Below, piece after piece: positions 44,444-50,744 of a DNA stretch of 50,744 bases. The position numbers and the translations under genes were made by a program. How positions within the stretch are numbered: position 1 is the stretch's first letter; each line of letters begins with the position of its first letter. Location of the stretch: the IMG/VR virus record IMGVR_UViG_3300005432_000002, positions 1 through 50,744 of that record; one strand, 5' to 3'. Below the pieces are notes generated by a model. The model was not told the origin of the DNA, did not search any database, and saw only the letters and a list, made by a program, of their open reading frames with translations. Source of the stretch: a virus.

Positions 44444-45463
44444 ATGTTTTTTAAAAAAGTTGCTTGTTTCACTGACATACACTTTGGAATGAAGGGCAAC
44501 AGTCGTGTACACAACGACGACTGTGAAGCGTTCATTTATTGGTTCATAGAACAAGCCAAAGCACATGGTTGCGAAACCTGTATATTTCTAGGGGATTGGC
44601 ACCACCACAGAGCAAGTACAAACGTGTCCACAATGAACTACACTGTATCAAATATGGAAAGATTAGGTGCGGCATTTGAAAAAGTTTATGTGATAATGGG
44701 CAATCACGATTTGTTTTACAGAGAAAAAAGAGAAATCAACTCAATGGAATTCATAAGAAATATCCCAAACATACATCTTGTCAACGAATGGATAGTGGAA
44801 GATGACGTTGCAATCATACCGTGGATAGTTGGAGATGAATGGAAAAAAATCCAAAAAATGAAACAAAAATATGTGTTCGGACATTTTGAACTTCCATATT
44901 TCAAAATGAATGCAATGGTGGAAATGCCTGATGTAGGAGGAATACAGACAGATCATTTTGCAAACTGCGGACAAGTTTTTTCAGGACACTTCCATAAAAG
45001 GCAAGTAATGAAGAATGTCACATACATGGGCAACGCATTTCCACACAATTATGCAGATGCTTGGGATGATGATCGAGGCATGATGGTGATAGAAATGGGT
45101 GGCAAACCAAAATACATAAACTGGCCAGACATGCCGAGATATATTACAATCAAAGTTTCCGAACTATTAGAAGATCCTGACAAATATCTCAAGCCAAAAA
45201 TGTATGTGAGAGTAACCTTAGATATTAAGATTTCATATGAGGAGGCGAATTTTGTCAGAGAAACATTTATAGAAAAATACCAATTGAGAGAACTACAACT
45301 TATACCGGAACAAGTAGACAATGCACAACAACCAACTGTTGAAGTGCAAAAGTTTGACAGTGTAGATCAAATTGTTATAAAACAATTACAAGGAGTAGAT
45401 TCTGAAACATATGACAAAAATATATTAACAGCAATCTATAATGATTTGGATGTCCAGAATTAG
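44444..45463 (+). CDS. 47: Recombination nuclease subunit gp47 (Mre11/SbcD-like)
   Basis: 339 residues. All calcineurin-like phosphoesterase motifs are present: D11-I-H13, G50-D-W-H53, G86-NHD and GHFH (181-184), which bind two metal ions. With gp46 it forms the nuclease that makes single-stranded ends for recombination and helps degrade host DNA. Length equals T4 gp47 (339). The C-terminal third is the capping and gp46-binding region. It follows gp55 by 3 bases and is overlapped by a small gene at its end. Confidence 0.95.
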   Translation: MFFKKVACFTDIHFGMKGNSRVHNDDCEAFIYWFIEQAKAHGCETCIFLGDWHHHRASTNVSTMNYTVSNMERLGAAFEKVYVIMGNHDLFYREKREINSMEFIRNIPNIHLVNEWIVEDDVAIIPWIVGDEWKKIQKMKQKYVFGHFELPYFKMNAMVEMPDVGGIQTDHFANCGQVFSGHFHKRQVMKNVTYMGNAFPHNYADAWDDDRGMMVIEMGGKPKYINWPDMPRYITIKVSELLEDPDKYLKPKMYVRVTLDIKISYEEANFVRETFIEKYQLRELQLIPEQVDNAQQPTVEVQKFDSVDQIVIKQLQGVDSETYDKNILTAIYNDLDVQN

Positions 45464-45614
45464 TAAAAAGAAATTGATAAAAGTTTTAAAAGGTGATCTT
45501 GAGCAACCTGTCACAAAACAGTCACTCTTGGATCAACTTGCAAAACCTGTAACACAGGAAGAATGGCTACGAGGCTACAACGAATGGAAGAAGAAACAAC
45601 TTGCTAACGATTAA
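45441..45614 (+). CDS. Small protein between gp47 and gp46, 57 aa
   Basis: An open frame from ATG 45441 (or ATG 45450, 54 codons) to TAA 45614. It overlaps the gp47 end by 23 bases and the gp46 start by 14. The product is basic and helical: ISKKKLIKVLKGDLEQPVTK and PVTQEEWLRGYNEWKKKQ. Without this gene the gap between gp47 and gp46 would be 137 bases, long for this genome. T4 also has small genes between 47 and 46. No SD is strong. Function unknown. Confidence 0.6.
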   Translation: MIWMSRISKKKLIKVLKGDLEQPVTKQSLLDQLAKPVTQEEWLRGYNEWKKKQLAND

Positions 45615-47376
45615 AGAACTTACAGTCAAAAATTTCATGAGCGTGGGAAACCAGGCCCAAGCAATAAATTTTGCCAACAAAAATTTAGTATTGGTTATTG
45701 GTGAAAATTTAGATCTGGGCGGCGACGATGCAGGTGCTAGGAATGGTACTGGTAAGACAACAATCATCAATGCACTGTCATATGTGTTCTTTGGCGAAGC
45801 ACTAACAAATATTAGAAGAGACAATCTTGTCAATAAGACCAACGAAAAAGGAATGTTGGTCAGTGTTAAATTTGTAAAAAATAATGTTGAGTACACAATT
45901 GAACGTGGAAGGAAACCACAAATATTCAAATTCTATGCAAACAACATAGAACAAAATGTTGAAAGCAACGAAGCACAAGGTGAGAACAGAGAAACACAGA
46001 TAGAGATAAACAAGTTGATGGGTATGACCCATGCAATGTTTAAAAACATAATTGCATTGAACACATACACACAACCATTCTTATCAACTAAAGCAAATGA
46101 GCAAAGGGAAATTATTGAGCAGTTGCTTGGTATTACTTTGCTTTCACAAAAAGCAGATTTGCTAAAAGAAAAACAAAAAGCAACCAAACAGATGTTGACT
46201 GAAGAAAAATTAAAAATAGACGCCAGAGTTGCATCTAATGAAAAGATCACAGAATCAATTGAGAGTTTGAAGATAAGATCAAGTGCTTGGCAAACACAGA
46301 AAGAAGAAGATTCAAAAAGTTTCGCAGAAGCGATAGCAGAATTAGAAAAAGTAGATATAAAAAAAGAACTGGATGCCCACAAACGTCTACAAAAACACAA
46401 CGAGAATTACATAAAATTATTGAGTTTACAGAAAGAAAAAGCATATCATGAAGATTCGTTTACCAAAGCAAAAAGCACTGTAGAAAAAACTGAAAGCGAT
46501 CTGGAGTACGCGGCACAACAAAAATGTCCAACTTGTGAACAAGAATTAAAGGACGATAAGCACACCCATCTCGTGGACAAACTTAAAGCAACACTAACGG
46601 AAGCAAAAGAATACAGTTCAAAACTTGAATCTGATCTTGCAAAAATACAACAGGACATAGATACAATAGGTGACCTAGGCCATATGCCAGATACGTATTA
46701 TGATACCATGGACGAAGCATACAATCACAAAGGTTCTTTGAAAGACCTCAACAGACAACTAGAGCAAAACGAGAAGAAGCAAGATCCATATGCAGAACAG
46801 GTTGAGGAATTAACAAAAACAGCAATACAAAAGATTGATTTTGAGAAAGCAAACGAACTGGAGGACCTGCACAGACACCAAGACTTCTTGTACAAATTGT
46901 TGACCGCAAAAGACTCGTTCATAAGAACAAGGATAATAGAACAGAACTTAACATACCTGAACCAACGTCTAGCATACTTCCTGGGCAAGGTGAAATTGCC
47001 ACACACTGTAACTTTCCAATCTGACCTGAGTGTGCGTATTGAAGAACTGGGCCGAGAATTAGACTTTGACAATTTAAGCAGAGGTGAAAGAAACAGATTG
47101 ATATTGAGTCTGAGTTGGGCGTTCAGAGATGTATGGGAAAGCCTTTATCAACAGATCAACTTGCTGTTCATAGACGAACTTGTGGACGCAGGTATGGACA
47201 TATCAGGTGTTGAAAGTTCTATGGCTGTGCTGAAAGACATGAGCAGAACGCAACAGAAAAACATATTCTTAATATCACACAAAGACGAACTTATCAGCAG
47301 AGTAAACTCAGTCTTAAAAGTTACTAAAGAAAACGGCTTTACGAACTACGCAAATGATGTTGATATTGTAATCTAA
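45601..47376 (+). CDS. 46: Recombination nuclease subunit gp46 (Rad50/SbcC-like ATPase)
   Basis: 591 residues. Walker A is GARNGTGKTT (~45-54) with a short acidic insertion before it; the zinc-hook C309-P-T-C312 sits between two long coiled coils; the ABC signature is LSRGERNRL (~492-500) and Walker B is LLFIDEL (~521-527), with LISHKDE as H-loop. The start is a TTG, placed so the protein begins LTIKELTVKNFMS, matching the family N-terminus; no in-frame ATG precedes it. Forms a complex with gp47. Its stop overlaps the stop of the convergent gene by 4 bases, with no terminator visible. Confidence 0.95.
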   Translation: MLTIKELTVKNFMSVGNQAQAINFANKNLVLVIGENLDLGGDDAGARNGTGKTTIINALSYVFFGEALTNIRRDNLVNKTNEKGMLVSVKFVKNNVEYTIERGRKPQIFKFYANNIEQNVESNEAQGENRETQIEINKLMGMTHAMFKNIIALNTYTQPFLSTKANEQREIIEQLLGITLLSQKADLLKEKQKATKQMLTEEKLKIDARVASNEKITESIESLKIRSSAWQTQKEEDSKSFAEAIAELEKVDIKKELDAHKRLQKHNENYIKLLSLQKEKAYHEDSFTKAKSTVEKTESDLEYAAQQKCPTCEQELKDDKHTHLVDKLKATLTEAKEYSSKLESDLAKIQQDIDTIGDLGHMPDTYYDTMDEAYNHKGSLKDLNRQLEQNEKKQDPYAEQVEELTKTAIQKIDFEKANELEDLHRHQDFLYKLLTAKDSFIRTRIIEQNLTYLNQRLAYFLGKVKLPHTVTFQSDLSVRIEELGRELDFDNLSRGERNRLILSLSWAFRDVWESLYQQINLLFIDELVDAGMDISGVESSMAVLKDMSRTQQKNIFLISHKDELISRVNSVLKVTKENGFTNYANDVDIVI

Positions 47377-48182
47377 TACTGTTCTAGTATTTTCGCCACA
47401 CCAACATTTTTTCCATCCTGTTTTGCCACATGTATAAAATTGGTGCTGTCTAAATTCAATTTGTCACATATCTCGTTATAGTGGTTTATGTGTGTTGCCC
47501 ATGGATAATCAACGTGAATGTTATCAAAAATGTAATCTGCACAATTTATTACGTTTTGATTGATCCAGTTGGTGTTATGATTTCTCACAGTAATTGGGTC
47601 AATTGTCTTTTGTTTTGAAAGTCTTATGCCAAACTTGTTCCATTCAAATCCTGATTTTGTTATACTGAATGCAATACTTTTAATGTTAGGATGAGATATA
47701 TCTAAACCAAAATTTTTTGTTGCAGTGTACCAAGCGGCATCTATGTGTATTTCAATATTTTTACTCTCACATGTCTTTGTAAAATCATCCCAATCTGGCC
47801 TAGTGTTTCCAAAATTGTAATTAGGCAAAGATACCAAAACAATGCTGTTAGGCTGTAACTGATCAATAGGGGTACCTTTCATTCCAAAAAGCGAATAATA
47901 GGAGTACTCGTTTTCAAGAACTTGGTATGTTTTTTCCCTGGAAATAAAATTGTTTATAAAATCTGTGCAACCGTAAGTCAAATCTGTTTTGAGATCTTGG
48001 GTGTTTGTAACTGTGTTCAGTTTACTATCTAAAAACCATTCCTTTGCTTTGTTCTTGATCTCTCCTGCAGAAACTATTTTGCTGTTCACTGAGTTGAACC
48101 AATCACTTTTAATTTGTGTAATTTTTTTGTCATTGAAATGAAAAAGTTTTTCTGTAAGTGATTCTTTACGAATATCTGGCAT
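47373..48182 (-). CDS. PLP-dependent enzyme-like protein (fold-type I aminotransferase core, shortened)
   Basis: 269 residues. SIVLVSLPNYNFGNTRPDW, then IEIHIDAAWY with D148 (would pair with the pyridine nitrogen of PLP), then IAFSITKSGFEWNKFGIRL with K176 as likely Schiff-base lysine and R187 nearby, follows aminotransferase large-domain order. The usual length is 350-450, so the small C-terminal domain is shortened. The ATG at 48182 is preceded by GGGAGG; the longer frame begins in the previous gene. Coupled to the 2OG gene upstream. Alternatively a dead homologue. Call moderately supported. Confidence 0.5.
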   Translation of the reverse strand: MPDIRKESLTEKLFHFNDKKITQIKSDWFNSVNSKIVSAGEIKNKAKEWFLDSKLNTVTNTQDLKTDLTYGCTDFINNFISREKTYQVLENEYSYYSLFGMKGTPIDQLQPNSIVLVSLPNYNFGNTRPDWDDFTKTCESKNIEIHIDAAWYTATKNFGLDISHPNIKSIAFSITKSGFEWNKFGIRLSKQKTIDPITVRNHNTNWINQNVINCADYIFDNIHVDYPWATHINHYNEICDKLNLDSTNFIHVAKQDGKNVGVAKILEQY

Positions 48183-48711
48183 AAAGACTGATCCTCCCAT
48201 CCTGTGTTACTTCATCTACTCCATGAACACTGTGTTCGTTGTTTAACAATGCATATCCTTTATTTTTTTCAAAATCAAATGTGTGCAACTTTTTTTTATT
48301 TTTTCCATAAAGGCTAGTGCCAACACTATTGTTAGATAGATAGATCTGCAGATGCAGTTTGATTGTTGGATCATCAACGTGAGGTGTCAAGGAATAACCT
48401 TTACCGTCAATCCACACATCAAGCGAACTGAATTTTAGATCTATGTTAAATTTTTTCTTTAGGGCCTGAGTTATCTTAGAATTCATAAAAAAAATTTTAA
48501 GTTTCTTCATGTCTATATCATCATCTCTCAACTTAACACGATTTGAATCTTTTTGTTTTTCCAATTTTTCAAAACTTTTTTTATTATCCAACGTCAAGTT
48601 GAAACTATTACCAAAAAAATTATTATATTCTTGGTAAACTAAACCGTCTAAATTTACCAAAGGTGTATTTTCTATTGACAAAACCACTTCTTGTGTGCTT
48701 AAATTAAACAT
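48166..48711 (-). CDS. 2OG/Fe(II) oxygenase, prolyl-hydroxylase-like
   Basis: 181 residues. H111-V-D113 (LTPHVDDPTIKL), H163 (SVHGV) and R173 complete the metal and 2OG site; LHLQIYLSN and GTSLYG are core strands. The start has no SD; a sigma70-like promoter with TATAAT ends 10 bases upstream, so the transcript would have almost no leader. It overlaps the PLP-like gene by 17 bases. Lys/Asn-rich and more AT-rich than the island oxygenases, so perhaps separately acquired. Confidence 0.75.
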   Translation of the reverse strand: MFNLSTQEVVLSIENTPLVNLDGLVYQEYNNFFGNSFNLTLDNKKSFEKLEKQKDSNRVKLRDDDIDMKKLKIFFMNSKITQALKKKFNIDLKFSSLDVWIDGKGYSLTPHVDDPTIKLHLQIYLSNNSVGTSLYGKNKKKLHTFDFEKNKGYALLNNEHSVHGVDEVTQDGRISLYARYS

Positions 48712-48720
48712 ATGTTAATT

Positions 48721-48749
48721 AATTATATCGTACGAACATAGGAAGGACA
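48721..48749 (-). promoter_or_regulatory. Sigma70-like promoter, TTGTCC-17-TATAAT
   Basis: On the minus strand TTGTCC (48749-48744), 17-base spacer, TATAAT (48726-48721); the ATG at 48711 begins 10 bases after the -10 box. It lies in the 44-base divergent gap shared with the small plus-strand gene, whose SD overlaps the -35 box. Likely drives the oxygenase and PLP-like pair. Confidence 0.55.
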
Positions 48750-48755
48750 ATTAAT

Positions 48756-48947
48756 ATGTCACAAACACATGAATCGATCATGACAGAGATTCAAACTTAC
48801 TCTGAAGAGAACAGCAAGTTCACAGAGAAAGGCGTTAAGGCTTCGGCTACTAGAGCCAGAAAAGCATTAGCAAATCTTTCTAAATTGATCAAAGCAAGAA
48901 GAAAAGAAATTCAGGAAGTTAAGAACGCGGCAAAAACTGCGGCGTAA
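48756..48947 (+). CDS. Small basic helical protein, histone H1-like composition
   Basis: 63 residues. The C-terminal half (KASATRARKALANLSKLIKA, then RRKEIQEVKNAAKTAA) is Lys/Ala/Arg-rich, an amphipathic helix that may bind nucleic acid. Similar short proteins occur in T4-like cyanophages. AGGAAGGAC precedes the ATG by 8 bases. It is a single-gene transcript between a divergent promoter region and a strong intrinsic terminator. Role unknown; perhaps host or phage DNA binding. Confidence 0.75.
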   Translation: MSQTHESIMTEIQTYSEENSKFTEKGVKASATRARKALANLSKLIKARRKEIQEVKNAAKTAA

Positions 48948-48973
48948 TTAATATTGAATTGCAATTCTTAGAA

Positions 48974-49004
48974 CCCTCGGCTTTTACTAGTCGGGGGTTT
49001 TTTA
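48974..49004 (+). terminator. Intrinsic (rho-independent) terminator
   Basis: Stem CCCTCGGC (48974-48981) with GTCGGGGG (48990-48997), eight pairs of which two are G-T, loop of 8 bases, then six T. It ends the 63-residue gene transcript. The T-run overlaps the stop codon (49002-49004) of the convergent radical SAM gene. On the minus strand no T-run follows, so it works in one direction. Confidence 0.85.
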
Positions 49005-49874
49005 TTTGCACGTTCCACACATTGTAAGACAAGTGGGTATGTAATTTTTTTGTTTGATTGTGCTCAGTATATCTACTGAAGTGTGTTCTGTCTTTTCCAA
49101 ATAACAACAAGGTGTAAGTCTACCCAAGGCACTTAGAAAAAGACTTTTCAATGCTAAATGCATACAGTCCTTTGTCTGCACTGTGTTGTTTTCAACACCG
49201 AGAGTGTTCTTGTGCAGTATACCATCTTTCCTTTCCCATTGTTTGCGATGTCCTGACCATGGTTCTATTTTTACAGGCTCTCCTGTTCTATAGTCAAATG
49301 CCTTTTTATGATATCTTGCATTTTTAATAAATTCGAATCTTCGAAATCCAAGTTTGGCGGACATCCTCATACAGTCCTTAATTTGGTGTTCGTTGTGTTT
49401 GAACGGAATAAACTGCCAAACTGCTTTTCCGCCTGCTTGTATAAATGAGGTTGCGTTACCGATAACCTTTTTCCAATTGGTACCTTGTCTGTAAATGCTG
49501 TGAGTGTCTTCTAATCCATCCAAAGCAAACCAAACTTCCAAATCGGGTAGTCTATCCGGAAGTTCTTTCCACCATTTTTTTGTCCGTAAACTGCCGTTGG
49601 TCTGTAATTGGACCGATACTCCGGCCTTTGCCAATACATCTATATGCTTGTCAATTAGTTTACCTGCACAAGGATCACCATAAACTCCGCATAGTTGCAC
49701 AGTCTCCAAAGACGGCAACTTTGCTATTGTGTCGGACAACTTATCAACCGGCAGGTCCGTGACCTTCACACCGCTGAGTCCATAGCCGAAATTGTTACGT
49801 CCACATCCACTGCACCATGCGTTGCATCTAGTGGATGGTTCAACGTGTAACCATTTAATATCTTGTAGATGCAT
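49002..49874 (-). CDS. Radical SAM/SPASM-type protein
   Basis: 290 residues. C17-X3-C21-X2-C24 (RCNAWCSGC) is the radical SAM cluster site. The C-terminal part has further cysteines: KDCMH, TPCCYLE and CLTMCGTCK, in SPASM-like order, so here the auxiliary cluster region is at the usual C-terminal end, unlike the three other radical SAM proteins of the window. SAM-binding strands (VQLCGVYGDP, VQLQTNGS, LEVWFALDG) are visible. The start immediately follows the GIY-YIG gene stop. Possible peptide modification; substrate unknown. Confidence 0.85.
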   Translation of the reverse strand: MHLQDIKWLHVEPSTRCNAWCSGCGRNNFGYGLSGVKVTDLPVDKLSDTIAKLPSLETVQLCGVYGDPCAGKLIDKHIDVLAKAGVSVQLQTNGSLRTKKWWKELPDRLPDLEVWFALDGLEDTHSIYRQGTNWKKVIGNATSFIQAGGKAVWQFIPFKHNEHQIKDCMRMSAKLGFRRFEFIKNARYHKKAFDYRTGEPVKIEPWSGHRKQWERKDGILHKNTLGVENNTVQTKDCMHLALKSLFLSALGRLTPCCYLEKTEHTSVDILSTIKQKNYIPTCLTMCGTCK

Positions 49875-50279
49875 TTATTTCAATATGCCTTTACCGTGTA
49901 CCCTTACACGTATATGCCCATTGTAGTAATCGTTTGTTTCTAGCACCTTACGTGCAAACTGCTCACGTGCCTCAACGTAAGATAGTTCTGCTTTGGACTT
50001 GCAGAAAAAAAGTATTTCTCTCTTGAACTTGTCCTTGCCTAGTTTATTAACATCCATAGTGAGATCATCACTTGACCCGTAATAGTCTTGCCAATCAGAA
50101 TTAACCTTGTATCTACGCTTGTTCTTTCTGCCTTTCAGTGGTGGTCTGGATCTTTTAAATCTAGCAAGTTTCTTACCTACGTACATCCTACCGTTGGTTG
50201 TATTTGTAATAAGGTACACAAATCCCACAACGTTTTCTGGCATATTGGTAATTTCATTTCCTTGATAAGTCCAATGCAT
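49875..50279 (-). CDS. GIY-YIG family endonuclease (homing/Seg-like)
   Basis: 134 residues. GFVYLITNTTNGRMYVGKKL contains the GIY (here FVY) and YIG (here YVG) elements; Arg residues in ARFKRSRPP, and Glu and Asn in SYVEAREQFARKV and NDYYNGH match the rest of the active site. The segment MHWTYQGNEIT then MPENVVGF fits the N-terminus of related phage nucleases, so I start at 50279 (50285 also possible); no SD. Free-standing nucleases of this kind move between phage genomes. Adjacent to the candidate structured RNA. Confidence 0.75.
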   Translation of the reverse strand: MHWTYQGNEITNMPENVVGFVYLITNTTNGRMYVGKKLARFKRSRPPLKGRKNKRRYKVNSDWQDYYGSSDDLTMDVNKLGKDKFKREILFFCKSKAELSYVEAREQFARKVLETNDYYNGHIRVRVHGKGILK

Positions 50280-50303
50280 AGCCATATTTAAAGCCAAAAA
50301 GAT

Positions 50304-50330
50304 TGACCTACAAAGAAAACTCATATAAAC
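50304..50330 (+). promoter_or_regulatory. Promoter-like sequence (TTGACC-15-TATAAA)
   Basis: TTGACC (50304-50309) and TATAAA (50325-50330) on the plus strand with a 15-base spacer, shorter than ideal. It would start transcription near 50338, just where the gene-free hairpin-rich stretch begins. Suggestive only. Confidence 0.3.
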
Positions 50331-50337
50331 ATATGCG

Positions 50338-50744
50338 ATAGGCACATCTCAATTTCAATCAGGCAAACATAGCATCGCAACCAGTGAGCAAGGAAATGCG
50401 GCAGAAATGCGACAGGTGAATCCTTAGATGCAGACAGCAAAAAATGATGAGGCTCCTAGAAAAAGATAGACCTCAGATTTACCAAGAACCATTATACAGG
50501 GGTTTGGTAGATTCGCGTTGTAATGAATGAGCAAACGGGTACAGCACAACCGCCCGACGCAAGTAGCGATGTATAGTGACTGTGAACTCACCACAGAGTT
50601 TAGTCAGTTCGGCTAGAGATAGCCGAATTGTGACTGCTCATCTACCACAGAGAACGCATACTGCGTTCAAGTTTTTTACAACTGCGTAAGTTAAAAAAAG
50701 AAACGAGCGTAAGCGAAGTTTCAGATGGCGTAAGCCGTCTCTGA
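50338..50744 (+). ncRNA. Candidate structured RNA (gene-free, hairpin-rich, truncated by window edge)
   Basis: No convincing open frame on either strand. Plus-strand hairpins: TGAGG/CCTCA with inner CTA/TAG (50448-50475); an 11-pair stem capped by GAGA (50605-50630); GAACGCA/TGCGTTC (50652-50668); a T6/A7 stem with AACT/AGTT top (50672-50699); GAAAC/GTTTC enclosing GC-GTAA-GC (50700-50722); and TCAGATGGC-GTAA-GCC with TCT/TCTGA (50721-50744). GAGA and GTAA are GNRA tetraloops when read on the plus strand, not on the minus, which fixes orientation. No tRNA, tmRNA or known riboswitch recognised. Right end open. Confidence 0.45.
50576..50652 (+). repeat. Imperfect direct repeat, two 23-base copies 54 bases apart
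   Basis: Copies at 50576-50598 and 50630-50652 share GTGACTG at the start and ACCACAGAG at the end; the middle seven bases differ. Each copy is followed by a strong hairpin. In the first copy CTGTG/CACAG can form a stem whose loop (AACT) complements the following AGTT, a possible pseudoknot. Part of the candidate RNA. Confidence 0.6.

Noticed and set aside
47360-47390. Terminator between gp46 and the convergent PLP-like gene
   Set aside because: The two stop codons overlap by 4 bases and no GC-rich hairpin with T-run is present.
50528-50617. A 29-codon plus-strand open frame beginning MSKRVQHN
   Set aside because: Very short, ends inside a strong hairpin and has no SD; more likely chance in a structured region.
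50521-50620. tmRNA-like segment (GCAAAC followed by a short frame to a stop)
   Set aside because: The frame gives no tag-like hydrophobic ending and no tRNA-like acceptor pairing was found.
50346-50744. Group I intron carrying the GIY-YIG endonuclease
   Set aside because: GIY-YIG genes often sit in such introns, but the nuclease is on the minus strand while the GNRA hairpins favour the plus strand, and I could not identify a convincing P7/P3 core or flanking exons.
1-50744. CRISPR array, insertion sequence or tRNA genes
   Set aside because: No regularly spaced identical repeats, no transposase, no terminal inverted repeats and no cloverleaf were seen. The only direct repeat is the two-copy one near the right end.

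Overview
This window reads as part of the genome of a marine T4-like contractile-tailed phage (cyanophage, pelagiphage or relative). The evidence is a baseplate block in the order gp48, gp53, hub-like protein, gp5, gp25, gp6, very large wedge or fibre protein; a late-sigma gp55 followed by the recombination nuclease gp47/gp46; T4-type late promoters (NATAAATA); AT-rich DNA with short Shine-Dalgarno (SD) leaders; and many small overlapping genes. No photosynthesis, capsid, replication or tRNA gene is present, so the exact host cannot be named from this window.

Layout. (1) 1-4081, minus strand: a radical SAM gene cut by the left edge, three GT-A-like glycosyltransferases and two small unknown genes. 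(2) 4157-6773, minus: two virion/fibre proteins. (3) 6784-17873, minus: an accessory island of 15 genes, nearly all overlapping and probably translationally coupled. It encodes six 2-oxoglutarate/Fe(II) (2OG) oxygenases, two radical SAM enzymes with an N-terminal SPASM-like cysteine set, a nitroreductase-like flavoprotein, a very short fatty-acid desaturase, a methyltransferase, an acetyltransferase-like protein, two GT-A-like proteins and one unknown. (4) 17885-43316, minus: virion genes, including a fibre paralogous to the one at 5148-6773, a 4218-residue structural protein with a cupredoxin-like domain, an FG-GAP-like propeller and repeated beta modules, then gp6, gp25, gp5 (OB fold, beta-helix and a C-terminal S74 chaperone-type domain, but no visible lysozyme), a hub-like protein, gp53 and gp48. 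(5) 43460-47376, plus: gp55, gp47, a 57-codon gene and gp46. (6) 47373-48711, minus: a PLP-enzyme-like protein and an eighth 2OG oxygenase. (7) 48756-48947, plus: a small basic protein followed by a clear intrinsic terminator. (8) 49002-50279, minus: a radical SAM/SPASM enzyme and a GIY-YIG endonuclease. (9) 50338-50744: about 400 bases without a convincing gene but full of hairpins with GNRA loops, a candidate structured RNA that runs to the right edge.

How it fits together. gp55 would direct host RNA polymerase to the NATAAATA promoters in front of baseplate and fibre genes. Between the two fibre modules the phage carries an unusual number of oxidative and radical tailoring enzymes plus glycosyltransferases. 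They could modify a host-surface glycan or lipid, or the virion itself; the substrate cannot be read from the sequence. Several genes that lack an SD have a -10-like element within about 6-14 bases of the ATG, which suggests leaderless or near-leaderless transcripts. The most novel-looking items are the candidate structured RNA at the right end, the oxygenase/radical SAM island, and the giant cupredoxin/propeller structural protein.
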